From positions 28,539 through 92,538 of the forward strand of contig NZ_JAFLVR010000047.1 of NCBI RefSeq assembly GCF_017315985.1: DNA of 64,000 bases. Direction: 5' to 3'. The DNA comes from Candidatus Enterococcus murrayae (lineage in GTDB: Bacteria > Bacillota > Bacilli > Lactobacillales > Enterococcaceae). Shown piece by piece: positions 54,770 to 64,000 of the stretch (position 1 is the first letter of the stretch; each line of letters starts with the position of its first letter). The translations under genes were made by a program, and so were the position numbers. The notes under the pieces were generated by a model that had not been told where the DNA came from, did no database searches, and saw only the letters and a program-made list of their open reading frames with translations.

Positions 54770-56539
54770 ATGAAAAAAATTGCAATTATTGGAGCAGGAC
54801 CATACGGACTGATTGTCCTAGATAGGTTAATTAAGCAATCTTCATTAAGTGAGAAAATTGAAATATTGCTTTTTGACCCAGATGGACCAGGTGGAAATAT
54901 CTGGCGTAAAGATCAAAGCAATCAAGTTATTATGAATACCGTTATGCAGCATGTAACACTTTTTTCCAAAGATGAAGGGCCGAATCTTGCCGAATGGAAT
55001 CAGACGGTGGCGCCTAACTATTTGTCTTCATTAAATCATGGAGAATTTTTTTCTGAGGAGACCAAATTAGGAAAAAATGATTATTGTCAGCGCCGTTATT
55101 ATGGCATTTACCAATGCTGGTTTTTTGATGAGCTGATGAAAAATCTGCCAGCGAATGTTACTGTCGATTTGATAGAAGAGCAGGTTATTGATCTAACTGT
55201 AACGGAAAAAGAGATTTTAATTAAAACTACCAAGAATTTTCAAGTAGATGATGTAATTTTAGCGACGGGTCATTCTGCAAACTATCTGAATGAAACTGAA
55301 AATAAACAGCAAAAATATGCCGAAGAACATAATCTTTTTTATCAAGGACCAGGAAACCCTTCTGATACTCGACTGGATCAATTAATTGAGGGGGAGACTG
55401 TAATACTTCGCGGTTTAGGACTAAGTTTCTTTGATTATATTGCACTTTTTGTTGCTAAATGGGGTGGGAAATTCATCGAAGAGGATAATTGTTTAGTATA
55501 TGCCCCCTCTGGAAAAGAGCAGCTCTTAGTTGTTGGTTCAGGAAGAGGATTACCCTATCATGCTCGTCCGAATAATCAAAAAAAGCCCGGAGAAGATGCT
55601 CAGCCGCAAATTTTAACGGAAACGTTTATGGAGCATTTTAGAGGAACTGCAGATAATTTATTTGATTTATTAAAAAAGGAAGCTGAACTGGTATATTATC
55701 AAAAAAAGCTGGCGAATACAGAGATTGATTTAAGTGGTTTTTTAGAAGAGTATCGAAAAGGTGAACGAGAGGTCGTCCTGTCTAAATATCAAATCTCTGA
55801 CGAATTACGTTTAGATTGGACAGAACTTTTTGATCCGGCAAAAGAAATATTGCCCAAAGATTTTCCGGATTTCATTCAAAGCTATTTAAAAAAGGACATT
55901 GTTGAAGCTGAACGGGGAAATGTCACGGGGCCGATTGCTTCAGCGATTGATACCTATAAGGAGTTGCAGGAACCGTTTAATTTTATGTTAGATAACGAGA
56001 AATTTACGACAAAAGAATACTTTGAGGATTTCTTTGGCTCCTTTAATCGCAATTATAGTTTTTTGACGATCGGTGCTCCTGTCATTAGGCAAAAACAATT
56101 GTTGGCTTTAATTGAAGCAGGAGTCATTAAATTTTTAGCACCAGAAATGGACATCAAAAGAGTTAATGGAGAATTTTTGGCCTATAGTAAAAGGAATTCG
56201 CGTCATTCTTTTAGGGCGAAAAATTTGATCGAAGCTCGTTTGCCTGCTACTAGCTTGAAACGTACGAAAAATCCTTTAGTGATCCAAATGCGTAAAAAAG
56301 GCTATTTATCTTCACACAGCTTGACTGTTGATGGCAGCGAACATTTTACAGGAGCCATTCGAGTCGCTCGTAAGACACATCAAGTGATAGATCAAACTGG
56401 TGTTGTGCTCCAACATATTTATTGCTATGGAATACCGCTTGAGGGTCTGGATTGGCTGAATGCCGCTTCGCCAAGACCAAAAAGCAATGATCGTGTCTTT
56501 TATTTAGCCAATCAAATCGTTAATACAATTTATCGATAA
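54770..56539 (+). CDS. FAD/NAD(P)-binding protein of unknown role
   Basis: 589 residues from the ATG at 54770 (GAGGA at good distance; an ATG two codons earlier is less likely). FAD-binding motif IAIIGAGPYGLIVLDRL at the N-terminus, a second dinucleotide region near DDVILATGHSANYL, then a long C-terminal part with no recognised domain. It fits the NAD_binding_9 flavoprotein group often near peptide or sulfur metabolism, but no reaction can be named. Stands alone between terminators. Confidence 0.85.
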   Translation: MKKIAIIGAGPYGLIVLDRLIKQSSLSEKIEILLFDPDGPGGNIWRKDQSNQVIMNTVMQHVTLFSKDEGPNLAEWNQTVAPNYLSSLNHGEFFSEETKLGKNDYCQRRYYGIYQCWFFDELMKNLPANVTVDLIEEQVIDLTVTEKEILIKTTKNFQVDDVILATGHSANYLNETENKQQKYAEEHNLFYQGPGNPSDTRLDQLIEGETVILRGLGLSFFDYIALFVAKWGGKFIEEDNCLVYAPSGKEQLLVVGSGRGLPYHARPNNQKKPGEDAQPQILTETFMEHFRGTADNLFDLLKKEAELVYYQKKLANTEIDLSGFLEEYRKGEREVVLSKYQISDELRLDWTELFDPAKEILPKDFPDFIQSYLKKDIVEAERGNVTGPIASAIDTYKELQEPFNFMLDNEKFTTKEYFEDFFGSFNRNYSFLTIGAPVIRQKQLLALIEAGVIKFLAPEMDIKRVNGEFLAYSKRNSRHSFRAKNLIEARLPATSLKRTKNPLVIQMRKKGYLSSHSLTVDGSEHFTGAIRVARKTHQVIDQTGVVLQHIYCYGIPLEGLDWLNAASPRPKSNDRVFYLANQIVNTIYR

Positions 56540-56568
56540 AAAAGAAAGCCCTTTGGCTTTCTTTTTTA
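56538..56568. terminator. Bidirectional terminator between convergent genes
   Basis: Stem AAAAAAGAAAGCC / GGCTTTCTTTTTT with a CTTT loop, shared by the flavoprotein and DUF3042 genes. Confidence 0.9.
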
Positions 56569-56733
56569 TCGTGCGATTCTTTTTCTGCGAGCTTTTTTAC
56601 GATTTTCATCGATTTTTGATTCTTTTTCATCAATTGGGTCAATTACTTTCTTTTTCACACCCATCACCACACCAGCAACTACTGCAGCTGCAGTTAAAGT
56701 ACCTGTAACGAATCCTGAGGCAAATTTACGCAT
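56566..56733 (-). CDS. DUF3042 family small membrane-associated protein
   Basis: 55 residues: MRKFASGFVTGTLTAAAVVA, then GVVMGVKKKVIDPIDEKESK and a basic tail. One hydrophobic N-terminal helix and a strongly charged C-terminus. I recognise the DUF3042 pattern of lactic acid bacteria. AAAGGAG precedes the ATG at slightly long distance. Function unknown. Confidence 0.85.
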   Translation of the reverse strand: MRKFASGFVTGTLTAAAVVAGVVMGVKKKVIDPIDEKESKIDENRKKARRKRIAR

Positions 56734-56862
56734 CGTTTCATCACTCCTTTCTGAGCAACATAAAATTTATGTTTGCTTTACGAGCTGTATACTTTTTTTA
56801 TTGTTTCCTTCATTATGAAGCAAAAACGCAAAAATGAAAAGTTTAATGAATGGGAAATGGGC

Positions 56863-56891
56863 TTGCTTTTATTTAGTAAACAAATTATAAT
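56863..56891 (+). promoter_or_regulatory. gal operon promoter
   Basis: TTGCTT, 17 nt, perfect TATAAT, 41 bp before galE. The -10 sits at the centre of the palindrome at 56867-56908. Confidence 0.75.
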
Positions 56892-56908
56892 TTGTTTACT
56901 AAATAAAA
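56867..56908. promoter_or_regulatory. 42-bp perfect palindrome, probable GalR operator
   Basis: Two 21-base arms (left arm with TTTAGTAAACAAATTA) pair with no mismatch or loop; centre between 56887 and 56888. It contains GTAAAC/GTTTAC elements typical of LacI-family operators, spaced 8 bp apart. It covers most of the galE promoter, and a LacI-family gene is third in the same operon. Confidence 0.75.
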
Positions 56909-56931
56909 TAGATATGACAGGAGTAGATTAA

Positions 56932-57921
56932 ATGGCAATTTTAGTTCTAGGGGGAGCAGGCTACATTGGTTCTCATACGGTCGATAAATTGATTTCACAG
57001 AATTATGATGTAGTCGTAGTCGATAATTTATTAACAGGGCATCGTAAAGCAATTCATCCTGATGCAAGATTTTATGAAGGGGATTGTCGAGATAAGGCTT
57101 TTATGATAGAGGTTTTTAAAAAGGAAACAATTGAAGGTGTCGTGCATTTTGCAGCCAGCTCATTAGTAGGAGAATCAGTAGAAAAACCACTAAAATATTT
57201 CAATAATAATGTAACAGGTATGGAGAGTTTACTAGAAGTCATGGAAGAGTTTGATGTGAAGAATATTGTTTTTTCTTCAACAGCCGCGACTTATGGTGAA
57301 CCGGGTGTTTCCCCTATTACAGAAGAAGTTGCTACAAATCCGACAAATCCATATGGTGAGAGCAAATTAATGATGGAAAAAATGATGAAGTGGTGTGACA
57401 ATGCCTATGGTATGCGCTATGTAGCTTTACGCTATTTTAATGTTGCGGGTGCAAAGAAAGATGCAAGTATTGGAGAAGACCATGAGCCAGAAACCCATTT
57501 AGTACCTATCATTTTGCAAGTTGCTTTGGGACAAAGAGATCATTTAACTATTTTTGGTGACGATTATGATACACCTGACGGTACATGTATTCGTGACTAT
57601 GTCCAAGTAGAAGATTTAGCAGTTGCTCACATTCTTGCTTTAGAATATTTAAAGGCAGGAAATCCAAGTAACTTCTTTAATCTCGGTTCAAATAGTGGTT
57701 ACTCAGTGAAAGAGATGCTAGATGCAGCCAAAGAAGTAACCGGTAAAGAGATTGCTGCAGAAGTTGGACCGCGCCGTGCGGGTGACCCAAGCCGTTTAGT
57801 TGCTTCAAGCAAAAAAGTTGAAGAAGCATTGGGATGGAAACCTGAGTATACGGATATTAAAGCAATCATTGAGACAGCGTGGAACTGGCATGTTAGTCAT
57901 CCACATGGATATGAAGACTAG
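56932..57921 (+). CDS. galE: UDP-glucose 4-epimerase
   Basis: 329 residues. NAD motif [11 protein letters not shown], Ser-Tyr-Lys site [10 protein letters not shown] and [13 protein letters not shown]. Interconverts UDP-glucose and UDP-galactose. First gene of galE-galT-galR. Confidence 0.97.
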   Translation: MAILVLGGAGYIGSHTVDKLISQNYDVVVVDNLLTGHRKAIHPDARFYEGDCRDKAFMIEVFKKETIEGVVHFAASSLVGESVEKPLKYFNNNVTGMESLLEVMEEFDVKNIVFSSTAATYGEPGVSPITEEVATNPTNPYGESKLMMEKMMKWCDNAYGMRYVALRYFNVAGAKKDASIGEDHEPETHLVPIILQVALGQRDHLTIFGDDYDTPDGTCIRDYVQVEDLAVAHILALEYLKAGNPSNFFNLGSNSGYSVKEMLDAAKEVTGKEIAAEVGPRRAGDPSRLVASSKKVEEALGWKPEYTDIKAIIETAWNWHVSHPHGYED

Positions 57922-57932
57922 GGGGAAATAGC

Positions 57933-59414
57933 GTGTCAATCAGTCAAACGATAAGGGATTTTATCACATTATCCATTCAGTCAGGAGGTTGGATGGAAAT
58001 GGATCGCTTATACTTAGAAAATCGAGTCATTGCTATGGTTGGAGAGGATTCTTTAGCTAAAGCTGAAGTTCGCGAAGTTACTGAGAGTGCAGTAGATTTA
58101 GTAGAACAGCTTTTGATAAAAGCGGAAAATAATAAAGTAATCACTGATTTGCAAGCGGAAAAAGATATTTTAGAAGCGCAGCTGATGGATTTAATGACGC
58201 CGCCCCCGTCAGTAGTCAATGCCTATTTTGCTCAGTACTATTCTAAAGATCCAGAACAAGCAACAGACTACTTCTTTCATTTGAGCAGAACCAACGATTA
58301 CATTAGAACACGAGAAATTGCCCGCAACATTATCTTCCCCGCTGAAACTGAATATGGAGATTTAGAGATCACGATCAACTTATCTAAACCTGAAAAAGAT
58401 CCGAAACAAATCGCGGCAGAACGCCAAGCGGTGAAAGTGGATTATCCTAAATGTATGCTGTGCATGGAGAATGAAGGCTATAAAGGGCGATTGAACTATC
58501 CAGCACGGACAAATCATCGAATTATTCGAATGAATCTTGATGGAGAAAGCTGGGGATTTCAGTATTCCCCATATGCATACTATGACGAGCATTGTATTAT
58601 TTTATCGGAAGAGCATCGCCCGATGAAAATCACAAGAGCAACGTTCCAACGATTATTGAAAATTATTGAAGTTTTGCCGCATTATTTTGTCGGATCAAAT
58701 GCAGACTTGCCGATTGTTGGAGGTTCTATCCTTTCCCATGATCATTATCAAGGAGGGCGCCACGTTTTCCCAATGGCTGTAGCAGAGATGGAACGAACTT
58801 TCGAGTTAAAAGACTATCCTACTATTCAAGCAGGTATAGTGAAATGGCCGATGTCAGTGATTCGATTGCAAGGAAAGAGTCAAAAGGATTTAGTTGAAGC
58901 CTCAAATATGATTTTTGAAAAATGGCAATCATATTCAGACGTAAAGTTACAAATCGTTGCTCGATCTGAAGATGGAACGCCGCATCATACGATTACACCA
59001 ATTGCTCGTCGAAAGAATGATCTTTTTGAAATGGATCTTGTTTTACGTGACAATAATGTTTCTGAAGAGTTTCCTGATGGTATCTTCCATCCACATCCTG
59101 ATGTGCAGCATATCAAGAAAGAGAATATCGGTTTGATCGAGGTGATGGGTCTGGCTGTTTTACCTCCACGCTTGAAAAGCGAACTAAAAGAGGTCGAAAG
59201 GTATTTATTAGATGAAGAAAATACTATTGCGGATTATCATATGAAATGGGCAAATCAATTGAAGAATGATAATCAAATTACGAGTGAAAATGTGACACAA
59301 ATTGTTCAAAAAGCAGTGGGATCTGTTTTTGCGCGTGTATTGGAAGATGCCGGAGTTTTCAAGCGAAATGCGAAGGGTCAGTCAGGTTTCATGCGCTTTA
59401 TTGAGTCTTTGTAG
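57933..59414 (+). CDS. galT: UDP-glucose-hexose-1-phosphate uridylyltransferase (class II GalT)
   Basis: 493 residues, GTG start behind GGGGGAAA. Long, low-GC class II GalT with SHDHYQGGRHVFPM (active His region) and YPARTNHRIIRMNLDGESWGFQYSPY. Exchanges Gal-1-P for Glc-1-P on UDP. Eleven bases after galE. Confidence 0.96.
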   Translation: MSISQTIRDFITLSIQSGGWMEMDRLYLENRVIAMVGEDSLAKAEVREVTESAVDLVEQLLIKAENNKVITDLQAEKDILEAQLMDLMTPPPSVVNAYFAQYYSKDPEQATDYFFHLSRTNDYIRTREIARNIIFPAETEYGDLEITINLSKPEKDPKQIAAERQAVKVDYPKCMLCMENEGYKGRLNYPARTNHRIIRMNLDGESWGFQYSPYAYYDEHCIILSEEHRPMKITRATFQRLLKIIEVLPHYFVGSNADLPIVGGSILSHDHYQGGRHVFPMAVAEMERTFELKDYPTIQAGIVKWPMSVIRLQGKSQKDLVEASNMIFEKWQSYSDVKLQIVARSEDGTPHHTITPIARRKNDLFEMDLVLRDNNVSEEFPDGIFHPHPDVQHIKKENIGLIEVMGLAVLPPRLKSELKEVERYLLDEENTIADYHMKWANQLKNDNQITSENVTQIVQKAVGSVFARVLEDAGVFKRNAKGQSGFMRFIESL

Positions 59415-60410
<996 letters not shown>

Positions 60411-60412
60411 AT

Positions 60413-60441
60413 TGGAGCAGCCTATTTTGCTGCTCTTTTTT
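60413..60441 (+). terminator. Terminator of galETR
   Basis: Perfect 7-bp stem GAGCAGC / GCTGCTC, 7-nt loop, T-run. Confidence 0.9.
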
Positions 60442-60543
60442 GCTACCAATTAATGAAATCAGAAATTGTTAAACAGTTAGTAGGAAAGCAAATATGGTTT
60501 GTGTTAAAATATTGCTATCTTAAATGCGAGGAAATGAACTTTT

Positions 60544-61251
60544 ATGAAATTATTAGCGATAGATACATCCAATCAAACGTTAGCTGTGGCTGTTTTAGAG
60601 GACGAGAAAGTGTTGGCTCACTTTCAATTAAATCGAAAAATGAATCATAGCTTAACACTAATGCCAGCAATCGAATCTGTGATGGAAGCCAGTGGGCTGA
60701 AGCCAACTGATTTGGATCGAATCGTCGTAGCAAAAGGACCAGGATCATATACGGGTATCCGAATTGCTGTAACCACTGCGAAAACACTGGCTGAGACATT
60801 AAAAATCGAGTTAACTGCGGTTTCTAGCTTAGCTGTAATTGCCGGAAATATCCGTACAAGTAAATTAATTGTTCCGTTGATGGATGCACGTAGGAATAAT
60901 GTATATGCAGGAGTCTATCGCTGGGAAAACCAACAGTTAGTAACTGAATTAGCAGATCAACACATTTCATTAACTAATTTATTAGATCAGATTAAAGAAC
61001 CCGCTTGGTTTATCGGAGACGCAAGCAAATTCAAAGAACAGATTGAATCAACTCAATTAACTGCATTGATTTCAGAAGCAGACGAACTAAACTTGCCAAA
61101 CGGGATAGTCTTAGGAAAATTAGGATTTCTCGCGGAACCGATCGAGAATGTTCATGCTGTAGTGCCAGAATATTTAAAACGTGTAGAGGCTGAAGAGAAG
61201 TGGCTGGAAACACATCAACTAGAGGACGAAAATTATGTTGAAAAAATTTAG
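60544..61251 (+). CDS. tsaB: tRNA threonylcarbamoyladenosine biosynthesis protein TsaB
   Basis: 235 residues. ASKHA fold: LLAIDTSNQTLAVAV, then VVAKGPGSYTGIRIAVTTAKTLAE and VPLMDARRNNVYAG. Scaffold partner of TsaD in t6A synthesis at A37 of ANN-decoding tRNAs. GAGGAAA serves as ribosome binding site. Overlaps the next gene by 17 bp. Confidence 0.95.
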   Translation: MKLLAIDTSNQTLAVAVLEDEKVLAHFQLNRKMNHSLTLMPAIESVMEASGLKPTDLDRIVVAKGPGSYTGIRIAVTTAKTLAETLKIELTAVSSLAVIAGNIRTSKLIVPLMDARRNNVYAGVYRWENQQLVTELADQHISLTNLLDQIKEPAWFIGDASKFKEQIESTQLTALISEADELNLPNGIVLGKLGFLAEPIENVHAVVPEYLKRVEAEEKWLETHQLEDENYVEKI

Positions 61252-61783
61252 CGGTCTAGTAAAAACGATATTGTATGGGAAACAGTATCCCTTTAGTGCA
61301 AAGTATATAAGCTTAAGTGATGAAGAATATTTATTAAGAAAAATCATTGACCAAGATATTAAAGAGTTGATTGCACTAGAACGCGATGTTTACTTTGGTG
61401 AAACTCCTTGGACGAAAAGTGCTTTTCTATCAGAAATACATTCCCCTATCCCCCATTTATATATTTGTATTGTAACCAAGAAAGAGGAAATTGCGGGCTT
61501 TATTGGTAGTCGTTTGATTGGAAATGATACGCACATCACTAATATCGCGGTGGGAACGAATTTTCAAAATCGAGGTATTGGCAAGCTATTGATTGACGAA
61601 GTAGAAAAATTCGCTATAATGAACGATTGTGAAACTCTGTCATTAGAAGTACGACTTAGTAATACGGATGCTCAACGTTTATATCGAAGACTGGGTTTCT
61701 CAGCTCGGAATATTCGCAAAAATTATTATACTGAGAATAATGAAGATGCTTTAGACATGATCAAACGTTTGGAAGTGGGATAA
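61235..61783 (+). CDS. rimI: RimI-type N-acetyltransferase with N-terminal extension
   Basis: 182 residues. GNAT domain begins near residue 38 (EEYLLRKIIDQDIKELIALERDVYFGETPWTKSAFL) after a 37-residue basic extension not usual in RimI. Acetyl-CoA motif VGTNFQNRGIGKLLI, then NTDAQRLYRRLGF and RNIRKNYYTENNEDALDM. RimI acetylates the N-terminal Ala of ribosomal protein S18. GAGGAC precedes the ATG within tsaB. Confidence 0.88.
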   Translation: MLKKFSGLVKTILYGKQYPFSAKYISLSDEEYLLRKIIDQDIKELIALERDVYFGETPWTKSAFLSEIHSPIPHLYICIVTKKEEIAGFIGSRLIGNDTHITNIAVGTNFQNRGIGKLLIDEVEKFAIMNDCETLSLEVRLSNTDAQRLYRRLGFSARNIRKNYYTENNEDALDMIKRLEVG

Positions 61784-61784
61784 G

Positions 61785-62210
61785 TTGGAAAATTTGGCAA
61801 AGAAATTTTGGGAGATCAGTCAAGCCGCTTATACTGATGGCGCTTCTTGGACTGCTGATCAATTTGCTAGTGATATGAGACAATCTCATAGTCATTATTT
61901 TACCGAAACATCGGAAGTTGTTGCTTTCTTAGGATTCCATCAAGTTTGTGATGAGATAGAAATCACTAATATTGCAACAAAAGATAAAGGTCATGGTTAT
62001 GGAAAAAAATTAATGAAGCGCCTAATTAAGCATGCTGAATCGCAGAAAATAGTGAGTATTTTTTTAGAAGTACGTGCTTCGAATCAAGAGGCGCGTCTTT
62101 TTTATGAAAAGTTTGGTTTTCAAGTAATCGGAACAAGAAAAAATTATTATCAGCACCCTCAAGAGGATGCTATAATGATGTCTTTGAAAGTAGGTAACGC
62201 AAATGAATGA
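61785..62210 (+). CDS. Second RimI-like N-acetyltransferase
   Basis: 141 residues with a TTG start one base after the previous stop. The GNAT core is again RimI-like: [52 protein letters not shown]. Shorter and without the extension of the neighbour. Overlaps tsaD by 8 bp. It may acetylate another N-terminus or be redundant. Confidence 0.88.
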   Translation: MENLAKKFWEISQAAYTDGASWTADQFASDMRQSHSHYFTETSEVVAFLGFHQVCDEIEITNIATKDKGHGYGKKLMKRLIKHAESQKIVSIFLEVRASNQEARLFYEKFGFQVIGTRKNYYQHPQEDAIMMSLKVGNANE

Positions 62211-63225
62211 AACAGAACTTATTTTGGCAATCGAAAGCAGTTGTGACGAGACGAGTGTCGCAGTAGTTGAAAATGGAGAGAAGATTTTGTCTAATATAGT
62301 TGCGTCGCAAATCAAAAGTCATAAACGTTTTGGGGGAGTTGTTCCTGAAGTTGCGAGTCGGCACCATGTTGAACAGATCACGATTTGTATTGAAGAAGCG
62401 TTAGCTGAAGCGAATGTGACTGCCGAAGACCTTCAAGCAGTTGCGGTAACTTATGGACCTGGACTAGTCGGAGCACTATTAATTGGCTTGAGTGCCGCTA
62501 AGGCTTTTGCTTGGGCAAATGGGTTGCCACTATTGCCAATCAATCATATGGCTGGGCATATTTATGCAGCACGTTTGGTTGCTCCCTTGGAATTTCCCTT
62601 GATGGCTTTGTTAGTTAGCGGCGGACACACAGAGTTAGTCTATATGACAGAAGATGGTTCCTATGAAATTATTGGTGAGACCAGAGATGATGCTGCTGGT
62701 GAGGCTTACGATAAAGTTGGACGTGTTTTAGGATTAAGCTATCCTAGTGGAAAAGAAATCGATGAATTGGCGCACCAAGGTAAGGATATTTATAATTTCC
62801 CAAGAGCAATGATTAAAGAGGATAATTTTGATTTTAGTTTTAGTGGTTTGAAGAGTGCCTTTATTAATCTAACGCATAATGCTGAGCAACGAGGAGAAGA
62901 ATTAGACAAAAAAGATCTAGCCGCAAGTTTTCAGGCAAGTGTCGTTGAGGTATTAGTTACAAAAACGATCAAAGCCTGTGAAGCTTATCCAGTAAAACAA
63001 TTGGTTATAGCTGGTGGCGTAGCAGCCAATCGAGGTTTACGCGAAGGAATGTCTGCTGCAATGAATGTTAAATTGCCAAAAGTAAAACTGATTGTTCCAC
63101 CGTTACGGTTGTGCGGGGATAATGCAGCAATGATTGGAGCGGCTGCCCATGTTGAACTACAGAAACACCATTTTGCGGATATGAGTTTAAACGCTAAACC
63201 AAGTTTAGCTTTTCAACACATTTAA
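62203..63225 (+). CDS. tsaD: tRNA N6-adenosine threonylcarbamoyltransferase TsaD
   Basis: 340 residues. ASKHA signatures [14 protein letters not shown], metal-site HMAGHIYAA (two His), GGHTELVYM and [11 protein letters not shown]. Transfers the threonylcarbamoyl group to A37 of tRNA together with TsaB and TsaE (not in this window). Confidence 0.97.
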   Translation: MNETELILAIESSCDETSVAVVENGEKILSNIVASQIKSHKRFGGVVPEVASRHHVEQITICIEEALAEANVTAEDLQAVAVTYGPGLVGALLIGLSAAKAFAWANGLPLLPINHMAGHIYAARLVAPLEFPLMALLVSGGHTELVYMTEDGSYEIIGETRDDAAGEAYDKVGRVLGLSYPSGKEIDELAHQGKDIYNFPRAMIKEDNFDFSFSGLKSAFINLTHNAEQRGEELDKKDLAASFQASVVEVLVTKTIKACEAYPVKQLVIAGGVAANRGLREGMSAAMNVKLPKVKLIVPPLRLCGDNAAMIGAAAHVELQKHHFADMSLNAKPSLAFQHI

Positions 63226-63259
63226 CCTCTTGCTATAATGAGCAAAAGGATGTGATGAG

Positions 63260-63703
63260 ATGGAGAAAAAATGGCAAAAAGCCTTTTCGCTTGAAGAAAG
63301 ACCTACATTAGAAGACATGAAAGAATTTGCTGAGGCTACTTATTTCAAAAAAATATTGGACTATTTAACTGAAGAGTATCAGCCCAAACTTTCAGTTGAA
63401 TACTCAAAAGAAAAAGGATCGTTTGGCGGTTGGCATTTAAAGACTAAAAAGTATGGAGGCAATATCGGTACGATTTATCTTTGCGATGGCTATGTGAGAA
63501 TGATGGTCGTTGTATCAGAACTTTTTGAAGAAGAGCTATCAGAAAATATTTTTTCAATGTCTGAAGAAGTACAAAAAACATTTAAGGAAAGTAAGCCTGT
63601 GATGGGTGGATACTGGTTTGTTGTAGACGTCATCTCTGAGAAAACTTTGGAAGATCTCAAATATCTAGTTACTTTGCGTGTTCGAAAATTAAAGAAAACA
63701 TAG
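63260..63703 (+). CDS. DUF3788 family protein
   Basis: 147 residues. WQKAFSLEERPTLEDMKEF opens it, with SFGGWHLKTKKYGGNIGTIYLCDGYVRMMVV and GGYWFVVDVISE, the DUF3788 pattern. No function known. Soluble, single domain. Follows tsaD by 34 bp and may share its transcript. Confidence 0.85.
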   Translation: MEKKWQKAFSLEERPTLEDMKEFAEATYFKKILDYLTEEYQPKLSVEYSKEKGSFGGWHLKTKKYGGNIGTIYLCDGYVRMMVVVSELFEEELSENIFSMSEEVQKTFKESKPVMGGYWFVVDVISEKTLEDLKYLVTLRVRKLKKT

Positions 63704-63708
63704 TTGTT

Positions 63709-63746
63709 TAAAGGTCTGAGACATTAACTTGTCTGGACCTTTTTTA
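63709..63746 (+). terminator. Terminator after the DUF3788 gene
   Basis: Stem AAAGGTC..AGACA / TGTCT..GACCTTT with small internal mismatches and T-run. Confidence 0.85.
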
Positions 63747-63850
63747 TAGGTAATTGGGGAATGGAAGGAGCTTTTTCAGAAATTACTCGAAATTTATCAA
63801 AATTCAAGGTGCAATTATCGTAAATATTTCCTTAGAAAAATAGGTTAGTG

Positions 63851-63880
63851 ACTTCCTTAAAAATTGAGGAAGTTTTTTTG
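63851..63880 (+). terminator. Orphan terminator
   Basis: Stem ACTTCCT / AGGAAGT, 9-nt loop, seven T. No gene lies between this and the terminator at 63709-63746. Confidence 0.75.
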
Positions 63881-63899
63881 ATTAAAATTGTAATTGTAG

Positions 63900-63928
63900 T
63901 TGAAACTTTTTCTTTATTCAGTTATTAT
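63900..63928 (+). promoter_or_regulatory. Promoter of the gene leaving the window
   Basis: TTGAAA, 17 nt, TATTAT, about 60 bp before the ATG at 63991. Confidence 0.65.
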
Positions 63929-63990
63929 GAATAAAAATGAATTACTTGGACGAAAAAAAGAATTAATATTCATTTAATGGAGGGATTACA

Positions 63991-64000
63991 ATGAATAGTA
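63991..64000 (+). CDS. First codons of a gene truncated by the window end
   Basis: ATG-AAT-AGT preceded by GGAGGG at normal distance and by a promoter. Only three codons are visible, so nothing can be said of the product. Confidence 0.6.

Overview
The window is a gene-dense stretch of chromosome from a low-GC Gram-positive bacterium, almost certainly an Enterococcus or a very close relative. I base this on the type II fatty-acid operon headed by a FabT-type MarR regulator, the paired diacylglycerol glycosyltransferases (BgsA/BgsB type), small Lactobacillales-type families (DUF1827, DUF3042, DUF1797, YqgQ), a thrS T-box and the general protein sequences. The species cannot be fixed from the sequence alone. 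I see no insertion sequence, prophage, CRISPR array, rRNA or tRNA gene. Almost everything reads as core chromosome.

Layout. 1-7452: the end of a CNNM/CorC membrane protein, release factor 3 (prfC), a large membrane protein of unknown role, a DUF1827 protein and the chaperone-protease ATPase clpE behind a CtsR operator. 7894-9887: the PTS genes ptsH and ptsI. 10055-23818: a membrane-lipid block of about 14 kb. It holds two glycolipid glycosyltransferases, a hydroxyacid dehydrogenase, a small DUF1797 protein, cyclopropane fatty acid synthase, and the FASII/acetyl-CoA carboxylase operon fabT-fabH-acpP-fabD-fabG-fabF-accB-fabZ-accC-accD-accA. The operon starts at a promoter carrying two FabT boxes. 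No fabK lies between acpP and fabD. 23955-27373: an amino-acid ABC transporter with two paralogous binding lipoproteins. 27501-33895: the conserved yqeG-yqeH-yhbY-nadD-yqeK-rsfS-yqeM cluster, then tmcAL and a YebC-family gene. The rsfS gene appears to start at an AUA codon.

33974-38128: helD, two VOC-fold proteins and a 58-residue tautomerase. 38195-43152: a threonyl T-box, thrS and a class B penicillin-binding protein, separated by an unusual 465-bp intergenic region. 43319-45383: glutathione peroxidase, ribosomal protein L33 and a coupled pair encoding a Ser/Thr-rich secreted protein and a membrane protein. 45442-50296: a Fur-type iron-siderophore uptake locus (divergent binding lipoprotein, ATPase, two permeases) ending in a GDSL esterase. 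50353-56733: folate cycling, rhomboid protease, YqgQ, glucokinase, a rhodanese-like protein lacking the catalytic Cys, a HAD phosphatase, an FAD/NAD(P) protein and DUF3042. 56932-60410: galE-galT-galR behind a perfect 42-bp palindrome. 60544-63703: tsaB, two RimI-type acetyltransferases, tsaD and a DUF3788 protein. The window ends at the first codons of another gene.

The genes are mostly housekeeping. I do not see a clear defence, mobile or biosynthetic system that is new. The best leads are regulatory or architectural: the AUA start of rsfS, the 42-bp gal operator, the fabK-less FASII operon with a hairpin at the junction, the esterase in the siderophore operon, and the structured thrS-pbp intergenic region.
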